The notes under the pieces: model-generated
Seen by the model: the letters and a program-made list of their open reading frames with translations, nothing else
The model's database searches: none
Told to the model about the DNA's origin: nothing
Shown: piece after piece, positions 7,822 through 17,209 of the stretch
How positions within the stretch are numbered: the stretch's first letter is position 1
Layout: each line of letters opens with the position of its first letter
Assembly (NCBI RefSeq): GCF_009928485.1
Contig: NZ_JAABNP010000018.1
Location: 50,207 to 114,206, forward strand
Reading direction: 5' to 3'
Source: Clostridium sp. C2-6-12
GTDB lineage: Bacteria > Bacillota > Clostridia > Clostridiales > Clostridiaceae
DNA: 64,000 nt
Translations under genes and position numbers: made by a program

Positions 7822-9096
7822 TTATTTTTCTAACAAAAGCTTATTTATACTTACTATTTGTATGCAAGTACAGAATATATCCATTGCCTTTTTTAGTTCT
7901 TCAACCGATGGAAATGATGGAGCAATACGAATATTTCTATCTCTAGGATCCTTACCATATGGGTAGGTAGCTCCTGCTGGTGTCATTATTACTCCTGCTT
8001 CGGCTGTCATTTTAATTACTTCTTTAGCACAGCCATCAAGAGTATTTAAACTAATAAAATATCCTCCATTAGGCTTATTCCACCAAGCAATTTCCTTCCC
8101 ATCTAGTTCAGCACCAAGAGTATCTAAAACAGCCAAAAATTTAGGATTAAGAATTTCAGCATGTTTTTTCATATGGGCTTCGATATTATTCATGTCTTTT
8201 AAGAATTTTACGTGACGAAGCTGATTCATTTTATCAGGCCCTATCATTTGAAGTGATAACTGTTCCTTAATTTTGCTTATATTTGCTTTACTAGCTGCCA
8301 TTGCTGCTACGCCTGCCCCTGGAAAAGTTATCTTTGAAGTTGAAACATACATAAACACTCTATCTTCATTTCCCGCTTCCTTGCAAGCTGTAAGTATGTT
8401 TTTAAGTTTATCTCCCTTGCCAAAAAGATCATGTACTACATATGCATTATCCCAAATGATTCTAAAATCTTTAGCCTTAGTTTTCATTTGAGCAAGCCTA
8501 TCCACAATATAATCAGAATAAGTAATTCCATCAGGATTGCTATACTTTGGTACACATAGAATTCCTTTTATTGCTTCATCACTGCTTGCAAGCTTTTCAA
8601 TCATTTCTATATCCGGTCCATCAGAATTCATATCTACAGAAATCATTTCAATACCAAAAAGTTCACATATAGCAAAATGTCTGTCATATCCTGGACTAGG
8701 ACATAAAAACTTAACCTTAGGAAGTTTTCCCCATGGAATTTCACTACCTGGCACCCCAAAAGTCATTGCACGTGCAATTGTATCATATATCATAGTAAGA
8801 GCGGAATTACCACCTACAATAGTTTCAGCTGAATCAGCACCAAGAATTTTTGCAAAAAGCTCTTTTGCTTCTTGGATACCATCCAAACCACCATAATTTC
8901 TACAGTCTATTCCATCTAAGCTCTTATAATCTTGCATCTCCATCATCTTTATTGATAAATCCAATTGTTCTTTGCAAGGTTTTCCACGTGACATATCATA
9001 CTTAAGATTCATACTTTTAAAATCTTCATACTTTTTTAATAGTATCTCCCTGCGCTCTTGTAATTCTTTAACCTCTATTTCAGTAAATTTAACCAT
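7822..9096 (-). CDS. PLP-dependent aspartate aminotransferase of the MocR-like (type Ic) group
   Basis: The 424-residue protein is a fold-type I aminotransferase. Recognisable pieces are the N-terminal MSRGKPCKEQLDLS, the glycine-rich GGNSALTMIYD, the region PKYSNPDGITYSD with IIWDNAYVVHDL (PLP-ring aspartate and tyrosine), the lysine in STSKITFPGAG that should carry PLP, and the C-terminal arginine in IRIAPSFPS. This is the Aminotran_MocR group (PF12897), whose characterised members, such as the Corynebacterium enzyme AspT, use aspartate and 2-oxoglutarate. It sits 49 bases behind the PatA-like gene and 27 before ppnP. Confidence 0.85.
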   Translation of the reverse strand: MVKFTEIEVKELQERREILLKKYEDFKSMNLKYDMSRGKPCKEQLDLSIKMMEMQDYKSLDGIDCRNYGGLDGIQEAKELFAKILGADSAETIVGGNSALTMIYDTIARAMTFGVPGSEIPWGKLPKVKFLCPSPGYDRHFAICELFGIEMISVDMNSDGPDIEMIEKLASSDEAIKGILCVPKYSNPDGITYSDYIVDRLAQMKTKAKDFRIIWDNAYVVHDLFGKGDKLKNILTACKEAGNEDRVFMYVSTSKITFPGAGVAAMAASKANISKIKEQLSLQMIGPDKMNQLRHVKFLKDMNNIEAHMKKHAEILNPKFLAVLDTLGAELDGKEIAWWNKPNGGYFISLNTLDGCAKEVIKMTAEAGVIMTPAGATYPYGKDPRDRNIRIAPSFPSVEELKKAMDIFCTCIQIVSINKLLLEK

Positions 9097-9145
9097 TTGT
9101 TTTAGCCCCCTATTAAGTACATTTTATAATATTATAATATATTGA

Positions 9146-10291
9146 TTAACAATTTGGAAAATTTATTTTTATAAATTTATCAAGTCTATCAAAAGCTTCT
9201 TTCAGAATTTCATCAGAATAACAATAAGATATTCTCATATAGCCTTCCCCAAGTTCCCCAAAAGCTGTTCCTGGAACACAAGCTAATTTTCCTTCATTTA
9301 ATAACTTTTCACAAAATTCTTCTGAAGGCATATTAAATTTTTTGATTGAAGGAAAAATATAAAATGCCCCATTTGGTTCTGTTACCTCTATATTAAGCTC
9401 CTTCAATCTGCTCATACAATAATTTTTTCTTCTCTCAAAGGTCTTCCTCATGTTTTCAACATCATTTTGGGAATTTCTCAGACCTTCAAGAGCTCCATAT
9501 TGGGCTATAGATGGTGCACAAGAAACACCATACTGATGAACCTTAATTATTTCCTTCATATATTTTTCTTGACATGCTACATATCCTATTCTAAGCCCTG
9601 TCATTGAGAATATTTTTGAGAATCCACTTACAAAAATAATTTTATCCTTTATTTCTTTTTCCTGAGCTACTGAATAATAATCATCAAAAATTATAGCTGA
9701 ATACATTTCATCAGTTATAACTACAACATCTCTTTCCTTTATTAATTTAACCAAGTCATCTCTTTGACCTTTAGTTAAAATTGCTCCAGTAGGATTTGAA
9801 GGAAAAGAAAGAATTAAATATTTTATATTTTGTGTATCTAATTTTTCTTTTATATCTTCTATATTTACAGTAAAATCATCATTTAACTTATAATTTACAA
9901 CATCTGCATCTATCATTATTGAAATATTTTCATAAGCTGGGTACGCTGGTCCTGGTATTAAAATCTTTTCTCCTGGATTCATTAAAGCAAATAAAACTGA
10001 ATATAACCCTTCGCTTCCTCCAACAGTAATACATATTTCATCTTTATAATATTCTATATTAAAGCCTTTTAAATAAGTACATATTTCTTCTCTAAGCTCA
10101 TCTATACCTGCATTTGAAGTATATATAGTCTTATTTTCATTAATAGCTTTAATCATTGCTTCTGATACACTTTGAGGTACTGGAAAATCTGGCTGCCCAA
10201 TTGTTAAAGAAATTGCCCCATCTACCTTCTTAACCTTTTCTGCAAACCTCCGTATTCCAGAAATCTGAATTTTTTCTACTTGTTTATTCAT
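9146..10291 (-). CDS. patA: Class I aminotransferase, probably N-acetyl-LL-diaminopimelate aminotransferase (PatA-like)
   Basis: The 381-residue fold-type I enzyme shows SLTIGQPDFPVP near the N-terminus, LSFPSNPTGA with the substrate-binding asparagine, VITDEMYSAI, the PLP lysine in SGFSKIFSMTGLRIGY and the carboxylate arginine in YMRISYCYS. Aspartate or aromatic aminotransferase activity is possible from sequence alone. The divergent neighbour dapH makes the acetylated diaminopimelate pathway the best guess, because PatA performs the step after DapH. ATG follows AGGGGGC. Confidence 0.75.
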   Translation of the reverse strand: MNKQVEKIQISGIRRFAEKVKKVDGAISLTIGQPDFPVPQSVSEAMIKAINENKTIYTSNAGIDELREEICTYLKGFNIEYYKDEICITVGGSEGLYSVLFALMNPGEKILIPGPAYPAYENISIMIDADVVNYKLNDDFTVNIEDIKEKLDTQNIKYLILSFPSNPTGAILTKGQRDDLVKLIKERDVVVITDEMYSAIIFDDYYSVAQEKEIKDKIIFVSGFSKIFSMTGLRIGYVACQEKYMKEIIKVHQYGVSCAPSIAQYGALEGLRNSQNDVENMRKTFERRKNYCMSRLKELNIEVTEPNGAFYIFPSIKKFNMPSEEFCEKLLNEGKLACVPGTAFGELGEGYMRISYCYSDEILKEAFDRLDKFIKINFPNC

Positions 10292-10448
10292 AAATATACT
10301 GCCCCCTGTTAAGATAATATAACCCTATTTTACAACATTACTAAAATTCCTTCAAACTATTTGTATTTTTATACTTATTTCTCTTTTAATTATTCCCAAA
10401 CTTTATTATAATAAAATTGATTGTAAAATTACTAGAAAGGGTGATATA

Positions 10449-11159
10449 ATGTCATATAATTTAACAGATCCTTATGAAATCGCTAGATTTATTAAGGAAT
10501 CAAAAAAATCTACTCCAGTTAAAGTTTATGTTAACGGAGATTTAAGCAATGCTGATATGAATGATGTAGAATGGTATGGTACTAATGGATTTTATATACT
10601 AATGGGAGAATCTGATTCTATAACAAAAATAGTATTAGATAATAAACACCTTATAAAACACTTTAGAATAGAAAATGATAGAAGAAATTCTGCTATTCCT
10701 ATGCTAGATTTACTAGAAGTAGATGCTAGAATTGAGCCAGGTGCTATTATAAGAGATAAGGTTACTATTGGTAAGAATGCAGTTATCATGATGGGAGCTG
10801 TGATTAATATTGGAGCTGAAATCGGTGATGGAACTATGGTAGATATGAATGCTGTAGTTGGAGCACGTGGACAATTAGGTAAAAATGTTCACTTAGGTGC
10901 AGGAGCAGTTGTTGCTGGTGTATTAGAACCACCTAGTAAAGAACCTTGCATGATTGGTGACAATGCTTTAATCGGTGCTAATTCTGTAATTCTTGAAGGA
11001 GTTAAGGTTGGTGCAGGTTCTGTTGTTGCTGCAGGTTCTGTTGTTACTGAAGATGTTCCAGAAAATGTTGTTGTTGCTGGTTCACCTGCAAAAATAATTA
11101 AAACAGTGGATGATAAGACTAAAGACAAAACTCAAATTTTAGAAGATTTAAGAAAATAG
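10449..11159 (+). CDS. dapH: Tetrahydrodipicolinate N-acetyltransferase DapH
   Basis: The 236-residue protein has an N-terminal alpha/beta domain (about 1-85) followed by left-handed beta-helix hexapeptide repeats ([20 protein letters not shown] through [20 protein letters not shown]), exactly the DapH plan. It acetylates tetrahydrodipicolinate with acetyl-CoA in lysine and cell-wall diaminopimelate synthesis. It has AGAAAGGGTG before the ATG, is divergent from the PatA-like gene, and ends with a perfect terminator at 11192-11229. Confidence 0.93.
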   Translation: MSYNLTDPYEIARFIKESKKSTPVKVYVNGDLSNADMNDVEWYGTNGFYILMGESDSITKIVLDNKHLIKHFRIENDRRNSAIPMLDLLEVDARIEPGAIIRDKVTIGKNAVIMMGAVINIGAEIGDGTMVDMNAVVGARGQLGKNVHLGAGAVVAGVLEPPSKEPCMIGDNALIGANSVILEGVKVGAGSVVAAGSVVTEDVPENVVVAGSPAKIIKTVDDKTKDKTQILEDLRK

Positions 11160-11191
11160 ACTTTTTGATTTTTGATCTTACATAATTTTAA

Positions 11192-11229
11192 AAGGGTGTT
11201 TCAAAATTTAAATTTTGAAACACCCTTTA
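11192..11229. terminator. Terminator downstream of dapH
   Basis: A perfect 19-base inverted repeat with arms AAAGGGTGTTTCAAAATTT and AAATTTTGAAACACCCTTT. It ends dapH and may also stop minus-strand reading after the 11353 gene. Confidence 0.9.
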
Positions 11230-11352
11230 AGGTTATAACGTAAACTAGACTTAACATCTCATTTTTTAATTTTAAAAGAAAACTAAATTATTTAATAAAT
11301 ACTAATTAATTATTGACCACTTTAGATTTTTTAAGCTATTAATATTACTGAC

Positions 11353-12003
11353 TTATACTGCCCCTTGTTCACTTGTCATTTCTTCTTTGTGAGCTCGTTC
11401 CATTTTTGAAATAGAAACCTCATATGCGACTTTCTTAACTACTTCACTTTCAGAAACCTTTTTTTGATATTCTCTACTTTGAAGTCTTCCCCATACTTTA
11501 ATATTATCACCCACGCTTAAAGATTGGCAGAATCTCGAATTTCTTCCCCATGCAATAGTTGGAATATAATCTGATTTATTATAAGCTCTATTTACAGCTA
11601 GTAATACATCGGCAATTTCACGACCAAAAGGAGTTGTCCTATAAATAGGTTCCTTGCAGATATATCCATCTAAGAATATCTCATTAGGATTTTTGCTTCT
11701 TTCAAGACATGGTTCAATGTTTCTTGCAAAAACAGTAAGTATTAGCTTGTTTGATCCATCGATAAATTTATTATAAGATCTTAGTTGTCCTTCTACAATT
11801 ACGTCTATTCCTACCTCTAACTTAATATCATTAAGCAGCCTTTCTGAAACAGTGATATTCAATGTATCTACTGAATCGCTTAATCTCATTACATCTAAAT
11901 CAAAAGTATAGAACCCTTCCCCATACATTTCATGACTAAACTCTAATCCAGATGTTACCTTACCTTCAAGGTAAATTTTGTTATTTAGCATTAAATTATC
12001 CAT
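11353..12003 (-). CDS. SSB-like protein with two OB folds
   Basis: The 216-residue protein contains two consecutive single-stranded-DNA-binding OB domains: about 5-97 (NKIYLEGKVTSGLEFSHE to LTVFARNIEP) and about 105-200 (NEIFLDGYICKEPIYRTT to VSISKMERAH). The second half has the SSB-like segment VNRAYNKSDYIPTIAWGR. It lacks the acidic tail of replicative SSB. In clostridia such proteins are annotated as SSB-family; I read it as an accessory paralog for DNA metabolism. ATG follows GAGAGAGGG. A short inverted repeat (ATGCT / AGCAT, near 12047-12067) lies upstream. Confidence 0.8.
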   Translation of the reverse strand: MDNLMLNNKIYLEGKVTSGLEFSHEMYGEGFYTFDLDVMRLSDSVDTLNITVSERLLNDIKLEVGIDVIVEGQLRSYNKFIDGSNKLILTVFARNIEPCLERSKNPNEIFLDGYICKEPIYRTTPFGREIADVLLAVNRAYNKSDYIPTIAWGRNSRFCQSLSVGDNIKVWGRLQSREYQKKVSESEVVKKVAYEVSISKMERAHKEEMTSEQGAV

Positions 12004-12112
12004 TTGTAATCCCTCTCTCCATCGGAAATTATTTTATTTTGTGCAATATATGCTCCCACTAGCATATATTACCATTATAATACAAAAACTAGTTTATTTT
12101 CAATAAATATTA

Positions 12113-12871
12113 TTATTTTTGTTTATGTTGAATACCTTGGTTGTCTACATTGTAATCTTCAAAAAATATCATTTCTCCTACTGGCTTAAATTCGTAACCT
12201 TTATCCTTAAGTTCTTTTATAATTCTCTCTAAATTTTGAGGAGTATATTTTGCATTATGAAAAAGAATAATTGAGCCTGGCTTTACATTTTTCATAACCC
12301 TGTTATATTCCATTTCAGGTGACGCTTCTTTCCAATCTACAGAATCAACATCCCATTGTATAGTCATATATCCTAAGTTTCTTACCTTTAAAAAAGCATC
12401 CTTATTATAATCCCCACTTGGAAACCTAAATAACTTTGGTTTATCTCCTGTATATTTTTCAATAATCTCATTAGTTTTTTCTATTTCTTCTTTCATTCTG
12501 GCAGCTCCAATTTTAGTAAAGCTTGGATGCTTGTAACTATGATTTCCTATTTCATGCCCCCCCTCTTTTATCGCCTTAAGCTTATTAACATTTTCCTCAC
12601 TGTAATTAACCCATCCACCCATTATGAAGAATGTTCCTTTTACATTATATTTTTTCAAAATGCTTAATATTACTTCTATATTATCTTTTTCTACCCAATT
12701 TACATCAAAAGTTAAACTAACTACTTTTTCACTTGTATCCACACAATATATAGGCTCCTCTTCTTGTATATTTCCCATAACACTTATTCCTTTATTAATA
12801 CCAATTGATACTACTATTAATATAAATATCAAAAATAAATTTATACAAATCCGTTTTTTCTTCCATACCAC
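12113..12871 (-). CDS. Polysaccharide deacetylase, PdaB-like
   Basis: The 252-residue protein has one N-terminal membrane anchor (about 8-28) and a NodB/CE4 domain: TFDVNW (motif 1), HEIGNHSYKHP (metal histidines), RFPSGDYN, WDVDSVDW and SIILFHNA. Motif 1 has D-x-N instead of the usual DDG, as in PdaB-type sporulation deacetylases (TFDISW in the Bacillus protein), which deacetylate peptidoglycan sugars. It should face the cell surface or the forespore envelope. The start is GTG with AAGGTG twelve bases upstream, a rather long spacing. Confidence 0.88.
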   Translation of the reverse strand: MVWKKKRICINLFLIFILIVVSIGINKGISVMGNIQEEEPIYCVDTSEKVVSLTFDVNWVEKDNIEVILSILKKYNVKGTFFIMGGWVNYSEENVNKLKAIKEGGHEIGNHSYKHPSFTKIGAARMKEEIEKTNEIIEKYTGDKPKLFRFPSGDYNKDAFLKVRNLGYMTIQWDVDSVDWKEASPEMEYNRVMKNVKPGSIILFHNAKYTPQNLERIIKELKDKGYEFKPVGEMIFFEDYNVDNQGIQHKQK

Positions 12872-13115
12872 TTTTTATATTCACACCTTCTTATTTCAAG
12901 ACTTCTATTTAAACTATATTCATTAAAATTTCTTTTATGCTGTTTATATAGTTTTCATTATATAATGTAAATAGTTTTATTTATTTGTTCCTATTTTCAC
13001 TAAAACATAATTTGTGATATAATAAAAAAATCGGAGGCGACTTTGGTTAAGTTTCAGATTGCAGCATAGCTGCTCTTTATATAGGTGTAGATTTTAAGTG
13101 GTTATGGAGGTAGTT

Positions 13116-13643
13116 ATGTACGAAAATTCATCGGAATTAGCAGAAAATAAATTACTAATGTTATATGTTTTAAAAACAATAAATGAACCAATATCAAATA
13201 TTCAGCTTACTGAAATAATTCTTGAAAATAACTTTATTAATTATTTTACGTTTCAACAATATTTATCTGAGCTTGAAGAATCTAAATTCGTTGAATATCA
13301 GGAAATTAACGATAAAAAATTATTGGCTTTAACAGAAAAAGGAGATAATGTTCTTTCTTTATTTCAAGCAAGAATATCTCCTTCGCAAATGTCTATTGTA
13401 GATCAATATATAAAAGAAAAAATAGGGATAATAAAAAAGGAATTAACCATACACGCTGATTATACTCTTGGCAGCGGCGATGATAATTTTATTGTTGATC
13501 TAAAGGCAATTGAAGACAAAGCTTTATTAATGGAATTAAAATTATCAGTTCCTACTAAAAAACAAGCTTCTTTAATTTGTAATAAGTGGAAGGAAAATCC
13601 TTCCGAAATATATACAAATGTAATTAAGATATTAATTGATTAA
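13116..13643 (+). CDS. DUF4364 family winged-helix protein
   Basis: The 175-residue protein starts at the ATG at 13116, five bases after GGAGG; an in-frame GTG six codons upstream overlaps the ribosome site. Residues 1-75 form a winged helix-turn-helix (SELAENKLLMLYVLKTINEP ... LTEKGDNVLSLF), and the rest is a mixed domain. This is the clostridial DUF4364 family, presumed DNA-binding and of unknown target. It converges on the beta-propeller gene, with stop codons overlapping by four bases and no terminator between. A hairpin GCAGCATAGCTGC lies in the leader near 13063. Confidence 0.85.
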   Translation: MYENSSELAENKLLMLYVLKTINEPISNIQLTEIILENNFINYFTFQQYLSELEESKFVEYQEINDKKLLALTEKGDNVLSLFQARISPSQMSIVDQYIKEKIGIIKKELTIHADYTLGSGDDNFIVDLKAIEDKALLMELKLSVPTKKQASLICNKWKENPSEIYTNVIKILID

Positions 13644-14530
13644 TATCTCTTGTGAGCTAAAGTCATAGCATTAGGCTCTTTGCCTAGTGGTATGACTTTT
13701 ATATTTTTTTCATCAATTCCTATTACATTTAATTTGCCGTTTAAATAATCTCCAACAAATATATTTTCTTTAATCTTTATTATTCCTCTTGGCATTCCAC
13801 CGATAACTATCTTCTTTTCTTCCGTTAATTCATTTAAATTTATAACACTTATAGAACCATCACATAAATTCGAAACATAAATATAGTTATCCTCTTCAAA
13901 TAAATCAACTGGTGATAATCCCACCTCAACTTTTCCTATTAATTTTAGTGTATTTAATTCTATAATACCTATACTTCCATTTTTGTCATCTCCTAAGCAG
14001 CTTATACATACATATAGATACTTTTTATTATTTGAAATACTCATTTTCATAGGTGTATTTTTAACTTTTATTCTTTTAATTTCCTTGCTGTTTATATTGT
14101 CTATTACAGAAATACTTTCATCTTCCATATTGCTTACAAATAAAATATTACGCTCTTCTTCTAATACAATATTATGTGGAAATCTGCCTGTTGGTATTTC
14201 AAAATCAATTCTTTCATTTATCAAATTATATATAATAAGAGAATTCGATTCTCCACAAGACACGTAAATAAAATCATTATGCGCAACTATATCATTTGGA
14301 TGAGCACCAATATATATATTTCCTTCTTCCTTAAAGGTATTATAATCTATTAATGAAATACTATTATTGTAATTATTAGCTACCAATATTTTATCTTTAT
14401 ATAATGATAATCCATGAGGGCCAAATGGACTTTCAGCTGCTGATAAAACTACTCTTTGGGTATTAAAATTCTCAGTATTTATTTTATTTAAACTATCTGA
14501 ACCTGTATTACAAACAACAATATAGCTCAC
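13640..14530 (-). CDS. YncE-like beta-propeller protein
   Basis: The 296-residue protein is made of about seven 40-residue blades with the YVTN-type pattern, for example ILVANNYNNSISLIDYN, LFVSNMEDESISVIDNIN and IYVSNLCDGSISVINLN. There is no signal peptide, unlike most secreted YncE proteins. The start is GTG behind GGGGGAGATGGA. Such propellers bind proteins or ligands; no catalytic residues are evident. It converges on DUF4364 with a four-base overlap. Confidence 0.85.
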   Translation of the reverse strand: MSYIVVCNTGSDSLNKINTENFNTQRVVLSAAESPFGPHGLSLYKDKILVANNYNNSISLIDYNTFKEEGNIYIGAHPNDIVAHNDFIYVSCGESNSLIIYNLINERIDFEIPTGRFPHNIVLEEERNILFVSNMEDESISVIDNINSKEIKRIKVKNTPMKMSISNNKKYLYVCISCLGDDKNGSIGIIELNTLKLIGKVEVGLSPVDLFEEDNYIYVSNLCDGSISVINLNELTEEKKIVIGGMPRGIIKIKENIFVGDYLNGKLNVIGIDEKNIKVIPLGKEPNAMTLAHKRY

Positions 14531-14796
14531 TCCATCTCCCCCTTAAAACAATCATATTCTTATGAATAATATATTCTAAAAATATATTATTGGCACAATT
14601 TCTTAAGGGCATTATCTTTATTTCTCGACAAATATCCTTTATAATAAGAGTATTAAATTTCATTAATATGAAAATTATTTATGAAATAGTTAAAATCTTA
14701 ATAAATTTATTTTATATACGTTATATACATTAATAGGTATATGCTATAAATTTATTAGAGTTTAACATATAAATTTTAACTAAAGGAGTGCATTTT

Positions 14797-15051
14797 ATGT
14801 TTTCTTATAAGACATCTGGTGTTTGTTCATCAAAAATTAATCTTGATATTGCAGATAATATCATTGAAAATGTTGAATTTGTAGGTGGTTGTGCTGGTAA
14901 TCTTTCAGGTATTGGGCAATTAGTAAAAGGTATGTCAGTAGATGATGTTATTAGCAAATTAAATGGTCTTGACTGCAAAGGCAAAGGAACATCTTGTCCT
15001 GATCAATTATCTAAGGCTTTGCTAGAATGGAAAAAAGAAATTTCTAAGTAA
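14797..15051 (+). CDS. TSCPD domain protein (TIGR03905 type)
   Basis: The 84-residue protein ends with the diagnostic segment GKGTSCPDQLSKALLEW and has GGCAGNLSGIGQLVKGM in the middle. The family is related to the C-terminal piece of some ribonucleotide reductases, and the conserved cysteines suggest metal or redox activity; the function is unknown. The ATG at 14797 is eight bases after GGAG; an in-frame GTG three codons earlier overlaps the binding site. Confidence 0.9.
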   Translation: MFSYKTSGVCSSKINLDIADNIIENVEFVGGCAGNLSGIGQLVKGMSVDDVISKLNGLDCKGKGTSCPDQLSKALLEWKKEISK

Positions 15052-15067
15052 ATATAATTTAATTTTT

Positions 15068-15151
15068 AAAAACTCCTTACTTAAACTTGTTGTAAATATA
15101 AGTAACTCTTCGAGTTTATACTTATAAATAATTTAAGTAAGGAGTTTTTTT
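15068..15151. terminator. Long nested bidirectional terminator
   Basis: The outer arms AAAAACTCCTTACTTAAA (15068-15085) and TTTAAGTAAGGAGTTTTTTT (15132-15151) are complementary. Inside is a second hairpin, ATAAGTA..ACTC-TTCG-GAGT..TACTTAT, giving one long rod. It separates convergent genes and includes the last bases of the HIRAN gene. Confidence 0.9.
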
Positions 15152-17120
15152 ATTGAAGATAAGATTTTCTTTCACCTGATAATAAAGATAAAGTTCCTGT
15201 TATTTCTTCTATTATATCTTTATAACTTAAATATATATCAACATTTATATGGTCAAATTCATCACTTACTTCTTTTATCTTTCCATACAAATATTTTCCA
15301 TTATCTATTAAATTCTTTAATATTAAGTTACTTTCTTTAGGGACATATCCTATTACATGGCCATCTACAGTTGAAATTAAAATTGCATTTGAATCATATG
15401 GATTATTAGGTTCTCTTATTAAGCAAAGAATACTGCCTTCTGTTAATTTATTATAGGCTTCACTTATATCTAAATAATTTGTCCCAGCAACATATATACT
15501 ATTTAAATATATATCTTTAGTATGTTCTTCTATTATCATACTCTCTTTAATTTTAATATACTTCTTTTCCTTATTATTTGTTTTAATTAAAAGAGAATTA
15601 AGAGTTCTTCTCACAACATCCACCATCTCACAACTTATAGCGTTGCTAATAAGTTCTTCTTCATAAGAATCAAACTCTCCTATAAATCTTTGAAGATTTG
15701 TAGCTGCTTGAATTCTTGTTTCAATTAAAGCTGCTCTTAATGCCTGCAAATTAATATCTTTGTATTTATCTGAAAAATCTTCGTATTGAGCATATTTGAT
15801 TACTATAAAAAAGCAAATTTGTCCAATATCTTCATAGGATAGATTATCTATTCTAATTTCATCTTGACCACTTAATATCTTATTCATAGGAAGCTTTCTA
15901 AGACCTAATTCAAATGCACATTTTTTTAATGCTTTATTTCCTATTGCAAAAGCATATTTGTATAACAACGCATTAGTTGAATCTCTTTTTAAAAGTATTT
16001 CAAATTCTTTCTTTTTTAAGTGATAAGAAGTTTTTTCTGAACAACTTATAATAACACTGCTATCAATATCGTCTATTAGAACATTATCCCCAATTACTTT
16101 ATGCCAGATTTCTTTTTTACATATCCTTTTGCAGCTTTCAACTATATCTTTAACATCATTACTATATTTAAAGAAACTATGATTTCTCTTTGTTTTATAA
16201 TCATCGATTAAAACAGCTTCTATAGAATAAATTATTGAAATAACTGAATATAAAGAGTATATTTTTCCATCGACTTTGTCTATAATATTAATTAATTTTT
16301 TACAAACTTTTATTGCATCCTTTATCTCATAAATTCCATAATCAGAAAGCAGCATACTAAAAGTTTTTGAAAAAACTTCAATTTCTTCACTGTTAAATTC
16401 CTTACTTTCTAGATACTCTAAAATATCTATTGAAAGCATACAACTTGAAAGTAATTCTGGTATTCCAACTTGATTTATTGGACCTTCTTCGATCATCCAT
16501 TTTTTAATTTCATCATTTGTTGGAATCAAGCTCATTACACAAAATACCTTTCCATAACCTTCCGACTTTTTTGCTAGCTCGAAAATATTTTCATTTCTGT
16601 TTCCTGTATATTCATATGCTTTAACAACATAAAAAATATATTCATTATGAATTGAAAATATCTTTAAAAATTCATCTATACTTTTAATTTTACATATTGG
16701 CCCAAGTAATAATCCTAATTTTATTTCCTCACTGGAGCTACTTTCTATAATAAATTTTTCTAACAAACAACTTATTTTATTCTTATTTTCACTTAACTCC
16801 AAGGAATATTTAAACTCTTTAACCAACTCATTATAATAAGTTACAATTGGATTCAACGTTATATAATTACTTATTTTTATTACAGTTTCTTTATTAAGTT
16901 CTTCATTTAACATTATTTTTATTAGTCCATGTGCCAATCTGTTCTTTTCATATTCCTTAAGTCTATCTGTTTTATTTGTAACGCAGTTAAATTCTACTTT
17001 TCCTGCTTTCTCAAAATCTTGATCATTATATAATTCCTCTGAATTTATATCATAAAATTCTTTCAGAATATAGTATATTGATTTATCCTTGCTAGTCAAA
17101 TTGTCTTTAATTTTAGTCAT
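15150..17120 (-). CDS. HIRAN-domain protein with long unknown helical N-terminal region
   Basis: Residues about 545-630 form a HIRAN domain: SIYVAGTNYLDISEAYNKL, then LCLIREPNNPYDSNAILIS and HVIGYVPKESNLILKNLIDN. HIRAN domains bind DNA ends or damaged forks and usually sit next to SNF2 or nuclease domains. The preceding 540 residues are helix-rich, with no helicase or nuclease motifs that I can see. I take the ATG at 17120, 13 bases after AAAAGGAG; a TTG at 17171 would add 17 residues but lacks a ribosome site. It is 89 bases downstream of folC on the same strand. A role in DNA repair is possible but unproven. Confidence 0.8.
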   Translation of the reverse strand: MTKIKDNLTSKDKSIYYILKEFYDINSEELYNDQDFEKAGKVEFNCVTNKTDRLKEYEKNRLAHGLIKIMLNEELNKETVIKISNYITLNPIVTYYNELVKEFKYSLELSENKNKISCLLEKFIIESSSSEEIKLGLLLGPICKIKSIDEFLKIFSIHNEYIFYVVKAYEYTGNRNENIFELAKKSEGYGKVFCVMSLIPTNDEIKKWMIEEGPINQVGIPELLSSCMLSIDILEYLESKEFNSEEIEVFSKTFSMLLSDYGIYEIKDAIKVCKKLINIIDKVDGKIYSLYSVISIIYSIEAVLIDDYKTKRNHSFFKYSNDVKDIVESCKRICKKEIWHKVIGDNVLIDDIDSSVIISCSEKTSYHLKKKEFEILLKRDSTNALLYKYAFAIGNKALKKCAFELGLRKLPMNKILSGQDEIRIDNLSYEDIGQICFFIVIKYAQYEDFSDKYKDINLQALRAALIETRIQAATNLQRFIGEFDSYEEELISNAISCEMVDVVRRTLNSLLIKTNNKEKKYIKIKESMIIEEHTKDIYLNSIYVAGTNYLDISEAYNKLTEGSILCLIREPNNPYDSNAILISTVDGHVIGYVPKESNLILKNLIDNGKYLYGKIKEVSDEFDHINVDIYLSYKDIIEEITGTLSLLSGERKSYLQ

Positions 17121-17209
17121 ATCCCCAATACTACTCCTTTTAAGCAAAATTCTACAAAACACCTTAAACAAAATAATAAACTATTCTACTGATTTATTAT
17201 CAACTATAC

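Noticed and set aside
13030..13115. Riboswitch in the DUF4364 leader
   Set aside because: Only a GCAGC-type hairpin is visible and no known aptamer core.
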